The notes below the pieces were generated by a model. It was not told the origin of the DNA. It did no database searches and worked only from the letters and a program-made list of their open reading frames with translations. Shown here one piece after another: positions 57,774 to 64,000 of a DNA stretch of 64,000 bases. Made by a program: the position numbers and the translations under genes. The stretch's first letter is position 1. The number at the start of each line of letters is the position of its first letter. The stretch comes from Amborella trichopoda. Lineage: Eukaryota; Streptophyta; Magnoliopsida; Amborellales; Amborellaceae. The DNA is taken from positions 119,728-183,727 of the forward strand of contig NW_006496520.1 in the NCBI RefSeq assembly GCF_000471905.2. The letters run 5' to 3'.

Positions 57774-58190
57774 GTGATAAATTTTTATGTCTTGGACATA
57801 AAACCTTCATTCAACATGCTGCTAGGAAGACTATGGCTGCATGAAAACCTCGTGGTCGCCTCTATGCTCCATCAATGCCTCAAATTTCTGATTAAAAACG
57901 GCACCGTGAAGGTATGTGATGAACCCCCTTCTCTTCTCAATCCTAGTATACAGAACGGGAAGCAAGCCGTAGGGGTCGAGCTTGGAGAAATCCCACTCGC
58001 TTCCTTCAAGCAAGCCGATTGTACCACCTTAGGCCTAGAGGCTGGTGACCTTGTTCCTCAAATTTGGCAAACCTCCGCATCGATGGATGACATCATCCAA
58101 TGTCAACATCGATACGGTTTCGGGTCCCTCGAAGCTTGGCACATGCACTTCTCCCAAGGCTTCCAACCAGGCCAAGGCTTGGGGAGTTGA
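57774..58190 (+). pseudogene. Tat protease C-terminal part and linker
   Basis: An open stretch contains FYVLDIKPSFNMLLGRLWLH, the usual end of the plant Tat/Athila protease, followed by SMLHQCLKFLI. Its last part, QGFQPGQGLGS, has the glycine pattern of a G-patch, which some plant retroelement polyproteins carry. The protease cleaves the polyprotein. The fragment lacks the upstream part of the domain; the reading belongs to a fossil. Confidence 0.6.
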
Positions 58191-59139
58191 GGGCAAAGCA
58201 TAACGGAGGCAATTTTTGAATCACTCTAAGCCAAAACTGAAACGGGGATCGAAGAGGACTCGAGTGTTCTCTCACCTTATTTCAAAGCTGGATGAATCCT
58301 TCAAGCTATCCGGGCTTTGTACTTGGAGGCATTCAAAGCCTCAATCCTCTCGATGCCCGTCCTACAAAATGGCCTAAGGTGATCCTTGAATCCCCAACAT
58401 GGAATAATTCTTCTTCCACATCTCAATAGTAACAAGAATTGGGAATTGAAGACTTTTTGACTGACTTGGATTTGAAGCTATGCATAATTGGTTTTAACAC
58501 AGCCAAGCGTGCTCATCCATCGATACAAACCCAGGAACGAAATTGGTCATTCACTCCCCTATCTCGAGAATTGCTGAAAGCATACCAGCGGCACGTTTCA
58601 GTCTTGGTGCCAAAAAACGGATAGGCGCAGGGTGGCCATCTAACCACCCTGCCCGTCCAGTCCCCAACATTTCTCTTGCAAGTCTCAAAAGGGACACCTC
58701 TTGTGTTTTTTTCAAAATTTGTTGAAAATTCAAAACATGATAAGATTGATAAAGAAGAACAATAATTTTCAAAAACGGTGAACTCCCAAGATAGCCTAAT
58801 AACGGTGCATAATACCCAAGACAACGAATTGGATGACCAAGACGAAGATCAAGAGAGCCAAGAATCTAAAGAAATCCCTCAACCTGAGGAACTCACTTAA
58901 GCAGTTCAAGAAGAGGTTCGATGATGACCCAACGACTTTCATAGAAGAGACGATCGACGTAAACCTAGGAATTGAGAAGGACCCAAGGTTAACCAAGAGT
59001 GGAACCTCCCTATCTCTTAAGGAGCGAGAAAATGTGATTTCCTTTCGCAAGGAATATTGCGATGTCTTCGCCTGGTCAACATCACCTAATATTCAATGAA
59101 GGGGCAAAGCCTATAAGGCAAAAACTCTGACGTAAAAGG

Positions 59140-60016
59140 ACCCACTTTGAGCTCAAAATTAAGGAAGAAATTGATAAATTGCTCAAGGCAAAGTTCATTA
59201 CCCCCGTCGATTACTCAGAATGGTTGGCCAACATAATGATCGTACCCAAGAAAGATGGGAGCATCCGAGTGTGTGTTGACTATCGAGACCTCAACAAGAT
59301 GCCTTGGTCGACAACACTGCGGGGCACAAGTTGTTCTTATTAATGGACAGCTTCTCAGGCTATAATCAGATCCTCATGGCAAACGAAGATCAGACCAAGA
59401 CTTCATTCATAACGCAATCGGGAACTTACTGCTACTGTGTCATGCCCTTTGGCCTAAAAAATGCAGGGGCAACTTATCAGCAGGCAATGACTAGCATCTT
59501 CCACGACTTAATGTACACCATCATGGAAGACTATGTCGACAACATTCTGGTCAAGTCAAAGATCAGGTTTGATCATCTCACCAACCTGAGAACATTTTTC
59601 GAAAGACTCCGAAAATATCAATTCAAACTCAATTCACAGAAATGTACCTTTGGAGTTGAATCAGGCAAATTACTAGGCTTTATATTAAGCCAAAGAGGCA
59701 TTGAGGTGGACCCGTCCAAAATACGAGCCATCACTGAAATGCCCACTCCTCGGAACATCAGAGAAATCCGTGGGCTTCAAGGTCGCATACAAGCCATAAG
59801 GTGTTTTATTTCACAACTGGAAGACAAGTGCACACCGTTCAATAGGCTCCTTAACAAGGATACCCGATTCATATGGGATGATATATGCCTGGGAGTGTTT
59901 GATCAAATTAAGGAGTACCTCACGAAACCTCCCATCTTTTGTCCTTCGAGTCTAGATAAACCCCTGTTCCTATACATATCTGTGAAAGACAAGACCATGG
60001 GGGTAATGTTAGGATA
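59140..60016 (+). pseudogene. Reverse transcriptase of the Tat element
   Basis: Recognisable blocks include VPKKDGSIRVCVDYRDLNK (about 59245-59300), LLMDSFSGYNQILMANEDQ and TSFITQSGTYCYCVMPFGLK (about 59335-59460), and the thumb and connection region LNSQKCTFGVESGKLLGF (about 59625-59690). The order and spacing are those of Ty3/gypsy reverse transcriptase, which copies element RNA to DNA. Fossil, more than one frame. Confidence 0.85.
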
Positions 60017-60174
60017 ATACAATGACCATGGAAAAGAACAAATGATATACTACATTAATAAACTATGGTCGACTATGAGACAAGATACATGGATGTGGAG
60101 AAGCACTTCTTAACACTTGTGCGGTCTATGTTGAAATTAAGGCACTATGTCTTATCTCATACAATGAAGCTCAT

Positions 60175-60816
60175 CTAAAAAATAGACCCACTAAAGTACC
60201 TATTGGAGAGACCAGTCCTCAACGGACGTTTGGCAAAGTGGATAATGTTATTGAGCGAGTTTAAGATCGAATATTTTACCCAAAAATCGATCAAAGGACA
60301 AGCCATTGCTGACCACTTGGTTGAACACGCACTGCCAGATAACACTCTCGTCAACACAAACCTTCCCGATGAAACCTCTTCACAATCGAGGAATCAATTT
60401 AGGAGCTATACTTCGATAGTGCAAGGAACGAATACAGGTCAGGTATATGTATCATACTATGATCTCCCGAGAAGATTTTAATGCCAACAACCATCAGATT
60501 GAATTTCCCATGTACCAATAACATTGCTGAATATGAAGCCTTGATAGTCGGGCTCAAGAACACCATGGGAATGAAAATCTAGCAAATACGAGTGATTTGT
60601 GACTCCTTACTCGTCATAAACCAAGTTCAAGGGATTTGGAAGGTGAAGGAACAAAAGCTCAAACCCTATCAAGAAAAGATGGAAAAGATGATCCCATATT
60701 CTAAGAAAATCACCTTTCAACATGTGACTAGGGAAAGCAATTGGTTTGCCAACACCCTTGCGACCCTTGCTTCAATGGTTGATATTCCTCCAGAGATCAC
60801 CGCGCTGCCATTCTAA
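60175..60816 (+). pseudogene. Dual RNase H region of the Tat element
   Basis: 60200-60330 carries the end of the usual gypsy RNase H (GRLAKWIMLLSEFKIEY, then KGQAIADHLVEH). 60590-60800 carries a second, archaeal-type RNase H: ICDSLLVINQVQGIW, later VTRESNWFANTLATLASM. Two RNase H domains between reverse transcriptase and integrase are the hallmark of the Tat lineage. Fossil. Confidence 0.75.
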
Positions 60817-61049
60817 ATCAAGAACAAACATGACCCTTCCCCACCAAGTATTGTCGAAGAAATAGAGCAAGAAGATGAGAACGATGGGGAAGTGTCTCTC
60901 ATGGCTTCAGATGCACTAGTTAAGGAAAAACCATAGTTCCACGATGTTCTGTCCCTACTGAAAGATGGGTTACACCCCAAAGGAGCCACCAAAAAGGATA
61001 TAGAAGCCCTTCGATGGGTTTTTTATGGGATTCTTAGTAAAAGGTGATC

Positions 61050-62577
61050 TCCTGTTCAAGAAATCTTTCGATGACATCATTTTATGGTGTCTCAATCAAC
61101 CAGAAATCGACCAAGTACTGACAAAGTTATACAATGAAGGAGGTCATTCTGGGGCAACCACCTTAGCTAAGAAAATCAGGTGCCAAGGCTATTAGTGGAC
61201 CACCATGGCCAAAGACTGCTGGAAGTTCGTTAAGAGGTGTCCCAAATGTCAACTTTATGGAGACCTCATCTATGCATTGTTTGTACCACTCAACTCAACA
61301 CCGCCCATCTGGCCCTTTTCCGTGTGGGGTCTTGATATCATCGGAATGATCTCACTAAAAGCTTCAAATGGCCACCATTTTATATTAACGACTACAGAGT
61401 ATTTCACCAAATGGGTAGAGGTTGCATCATTTATCAAAATTGAGGGACAACATGTTACCCATTTGATAAAGAACAACATTGTATTCAAATTTGGTGTTCC
61501 TGATTCAATCATTACTGACAATGGATCCAACTTTAAAAATGAGAAGGTCACTAAGGTATGCAAAATGTTTTGGATAATGTAAAAATTCTCCACACCTTAC
61601 TAACCTAAAGAAAATGGACAAGCAGAGGCCACGAACAAAGGACTTCTCTGGATTATAGACAAAATAATAGAAGTTGGCAAAGATTGGCAAGAAAAGATAA
61701 ATGACGTGCTATGGGCCTACCGGACAACTGAGAAGACTTCTACTGGCCTTACCCCATACTCATTGGTGTATGGAATGGAAGCAATGCTACCCATTGAAGT
61801 TCAGGTACCATCACTTCGAGTGTACTCAGATGAGGAACAAAAGATCGAAGCACGAATCGCAGCCCTCGTTACTTTGGAAGAAAGACAACTACGAGCAACA
61901 TAGAATATCATTGCTTACNNNNNNNNNNNNNNNNNNNNNNNNNNNNNNNNNNNNNNNNNNNNNNNNNNNNNNNNNNNNNNNNNNNNNNNNNNNNNNNNNN
62001 NNNNNNNNNNNNNNNNNNNNNNNNNNNNNNNNNNNNNNNNNNNNNNNNNNNNNNNNNNNNNNNNNNNNNNNNNNNNNNNNNNNNNNNNNNNNNNNNNNNN
62101 NNNNNNNNNNNNNNNNNNNNNNNNNNNNNNNNNNNNNNNNNNNNNNNNNNNNNNNNNNNNNNNNNNNNNNNNNNNNNNNNNNNNNNNNNNNNNNNNNNNN
62201 NNNNNNNNNNNNNNNNNNNNNNNNNNNNNNNNNNNNNNNNNNNNNNNNNNNNNNNNNNNNNNNNNNNNNNNNNNNNNNNNNNNNNNNNNNNNNNNNNNNN
62301 NNNNNNNNNNNNNNNNNNNNNNNNNNNNNNNNNNNNNNNNNNNNNNNNNNNNNNNNNNNNNNNNNNNNNNNNNNNNNNNNNNNNNNNNNNNNNNNNNNNN
62401 NNNNNNNTTCTACACTCCTGCAAATCCACACCTTTTAGGCAAGTTCAAACCTAATTGGGAGGGGTCAATCGTGGTTACCCAAGTGCATGTAGGAAATTCT
62501 TACAAGATCAAAAATCAAGAGGGGTACGAACTCAATGACCCCATTAATGTGATGTGTCTAAGAAAATACCACCCATA
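61050..62577 (+). pseudogene. Integrase of the Tat element, with assembly gap
   Basis: Blocks in order are the zinc-binding N-terminal part (about 61120-61260, ending CPKCQLYG), the catalytic core (PFSVWGLDIIGMIS near 61320; DSIITDNGSNFKNEK near 61500), the YRTTEKTSTGLTPYSLVYGM stretch (about 61715-61780), and, after the gap at 61919-62407, the C-terminal tail FKPNWEGSIVVTQVHVG...ELNDPINVMCLRKYHP (62440-62577). Integrase joins the DNA copy to the chromosome. Fossil. Confidence 0.8.
61919..62407. other. Assembly gap (489 N)
   Basis: N block within the integrase region. Confidence 0.98.
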
Positions 62578-62580
62578 ACA

Positions 62581-63700
62581 GGCTCAAAAAAGTGGTGAAA
62601 ACCTGAAAGGCACCACAAAGAAAAAAAAACCAAAAAAATAAAAAAACGATGTGGTGAAAACCTTAAAAGGCATCACGGGTAAAGAAAGAAAGAAAAAAGA
62701 TAAGGATAAAGAAAAATCTCCAAGAAGGAGCTTCTGATTCAAAACACTCGAGTTCCAACAATACTGCACAAGCAGACGCTGAGGACAAAGACTCCTCTTA
62801 AACGCTATAGGTTCCCAATAGAACCAACTCAGAAAGATATGGGCGGCTGACACAAATGGAAAACTGAAGTGACTTCGATGAATCCTGGAAGAGGGTCGAG
62901 ACTTCTTCAAGATGGAAGCCCAACAAGAATCCAAGAGAACTCTTCATGGACCCATGAAGCAAATGATGAAAGCTCCAAAGGTAAAAAGATAATTTTGAGA
63001 CTTTTGAGTTCTCATGATCCCACAAGGAAATCCTTTCGTCATTTTTGGGTAAAACATAAAAAAGAAAATGACCACCAAAGGGGCCACAAGTGGAAAAACT
63101 GTAAGGCCCGTCCCTTTTGAAAATGCTCTTTCAATTTGATTGTAAAAACTATCCATTTCCAAAACCCTTCAAGAAAGGACTTCCTCCATCACTACAAGAG
63201 GTTAAACTGTTAGTCAACCTCGCCTCGTTCTCGAAGCCAACTTCCTATGCCTATTATGAAGGCTTGAAACTAGAAAGGCACTTCATGGTTGTATGAGTAT
63301 AACTATCACCTACCACATATAGGAGATGGGTGAACCTCACCAATGATGAAATTGGCTAGTCTGGGAGCATTTTTCTCTTGATTGGATCCCCTGAGGCAAA
63401 CGAGGTGAGCTCATCCTCGTGTGTGCATATGATGACCCAATAGCTGAGACTTCGAGACAAGAACTCTACAACTAGGGCGTTGAGTTTGTAAAAATTCAGT
63501 TTGAAAAGTATGTGCAAGGAAAGTATTCTGCAATGCTTCGATGAATCAAATGCACACGTAGAGTTCAACAAAGACCCCTCAATGGGGGCAATAAATTTTT
63601 AATTTTTTTTTCAAACTCCCCATAACAAGGGCAAGTTGAAAAAATACCTCCCAACAAATGCAGAATTTCCAAATAAAACAAAATGAAAAAAACTATTTTT
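62581..63700 (+). other. 3' UTR of the Tat element with two stem-loops
   Basis: Immediately after the integrase tail are two stem-loops with the loop AAAACCTKAAAAGG (62592-62616 and 62651-62676), as in the 3' UTR at 8400-8600. Then follow AG-rich and A-rich sequence and unrecognised spacer. A polypurine-like TCAATGGGGGCAATAAA near 63576 could precede the 3' LTR, but the LTR was not identified. Confidence 0.5.
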
Positions 63701-63705
63701 TATAT

Positions 63706-64000
63706 GGTGACACGCCTAGTGTCACCCAGCCTCTGGGGGCGACACCACTCGTGTCACCCATTGTTTTTTTTGCAAAACATTTTTTTTATCCCCTAGCAAA
63801 CACTTAAAAAAAATAATATTTCATGAGCGATACGCATAATGTCACTCGGCATGTGTGGGCGACAATCCTCGTGTCGCTCAAATCTTTTGTACAAAAACTC
63901 TTTTTTTTTTTTATTCCCCCTATTTCCACTTAATAAATTTTTTTTTTTTTTTTGAGGGCGACACTAGTCGTGTCACCCATACATGGGCGACACCACCAAT
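63706..64000. repeat. Hairpin repeats GGTGACAC/GTGTCACC, about 120-bp spacing
   Basis: Three blocks, each with a pair of palindromes: 63706-63726 (perfect 8-bp stem, loop GCCTA) and 63737-63759; 63826-63848 and 63857-63880; 63954-63979 and from 63985 to the edge. The blocks are separated by T-rich or A-rich sequence. The array runs out of the window. Confidence 0.8.

Larger units (their letters stand above)
57715..62580 (+). mobile_element. Tat-lineage Ty3/gypsy pol region, decayed
   Basis: Parts in order, all plus strand: aspartic-protease C-terminal part (57715-57950), linker (57950-59100) with a glycine-rich G-patch-like stretch near 58160-58190, reverse transcriptase (about 59140-60000), first RNase H (about 60000-60330), second, archaeal-type RNase H (about 60500-60800), and integrase (about 61050-62577), the last interrupted by the assembly gap. 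Two RNase H regions mark the Tat lineage. The copy is broken in several places and old. It joins, near 57.7 kb, the leader of a different family, so two elements meet there. Confidence 0.85.

Overview
This window looks like an intergenic, transposon-rich stretch of a flowering-plant nuclear chromosome. The evidence is plant Ty3/gypsy retroelements (mostly of the Tat lineage, with a dual RNase H and a Cys-x2-His-x4-His-x4-Cys Gag knuckle), Mutator-like inverted-repeat elements with 9-bp target duplications, long GA/CT microsatellites and very AT-rich spacers. It holds one convincing host gene. I cannot name the species. Three N blocks mark assembly gaps (25986-26216, 36828-36847, 61919-62407); two lie in simple repeats.

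Layout. 1-7167: a minus-strand Tat-like element cut by the window edge (gag, leader, 3.4-kb LTR). 7168-19608: plus-strand Tat-like material with an open gag frame, a 3' UTR, a 5'-shortened LTR split by a 1990-bp solo LTR of another family (flanked by TCGGG), a 2.8-kb insert with coiled-coil open frames, and a second 3.6-kb LTR. 19891-20343: a fold-back MITE. 20450-28720: minus-strand Tat-like gag, leader and LTR abutting the LTR of a second copy. 28721-40200: AT-rich spacer with dispersed repeats, a 9-bp-TSD MITE at 35089-35283, and a long-TIR element at 37926-38807. 40509-41888: an intronless MYC-type bHLH transcription factor of 459 residues, probably in jasmonate signalling, with an upstream G-box and T/G-box and a TATA candidate inside a dispersed repeat. 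42150-50765: AT-rich spacer with a 1.3-kb AGAGAGAAACTATCTC minisatellite, T-rich tandem duplications and a second 9-bp-TSD MITE. 50766-52556: a 1.8-kb element with about 400-bp TIRs of the same family as the MITEs. 52763-57540: a third MITE, a cut fold-back MITE, and two LTRs of one family in opposite orientation, the second followed by an initiator-Met tRNA primer site. From about 57.7 kb to the end: a decayed plus-strand Tat pol (protease, RT, two RNase H regions, integrase) and its 3' UTR, then hairpin repeats GGTGACAC/GTGTCACC.

There is no operon, defence system, CRISPR array or gene cluster here. The bHLH gene is the only part with an evident host function. The most interesting non-coding signals are a stem-loop seen four times in two Tat 3' UTRs (8408-8433, 8553-8580, 62592-62616, 62651-62676), whose stems change in a compensating way around a constant loop, and arrays of palindromic units downstream of the TATA boxes of the Tat-like LTRs. 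Retroelement parts are treated as fossils and only outlined.
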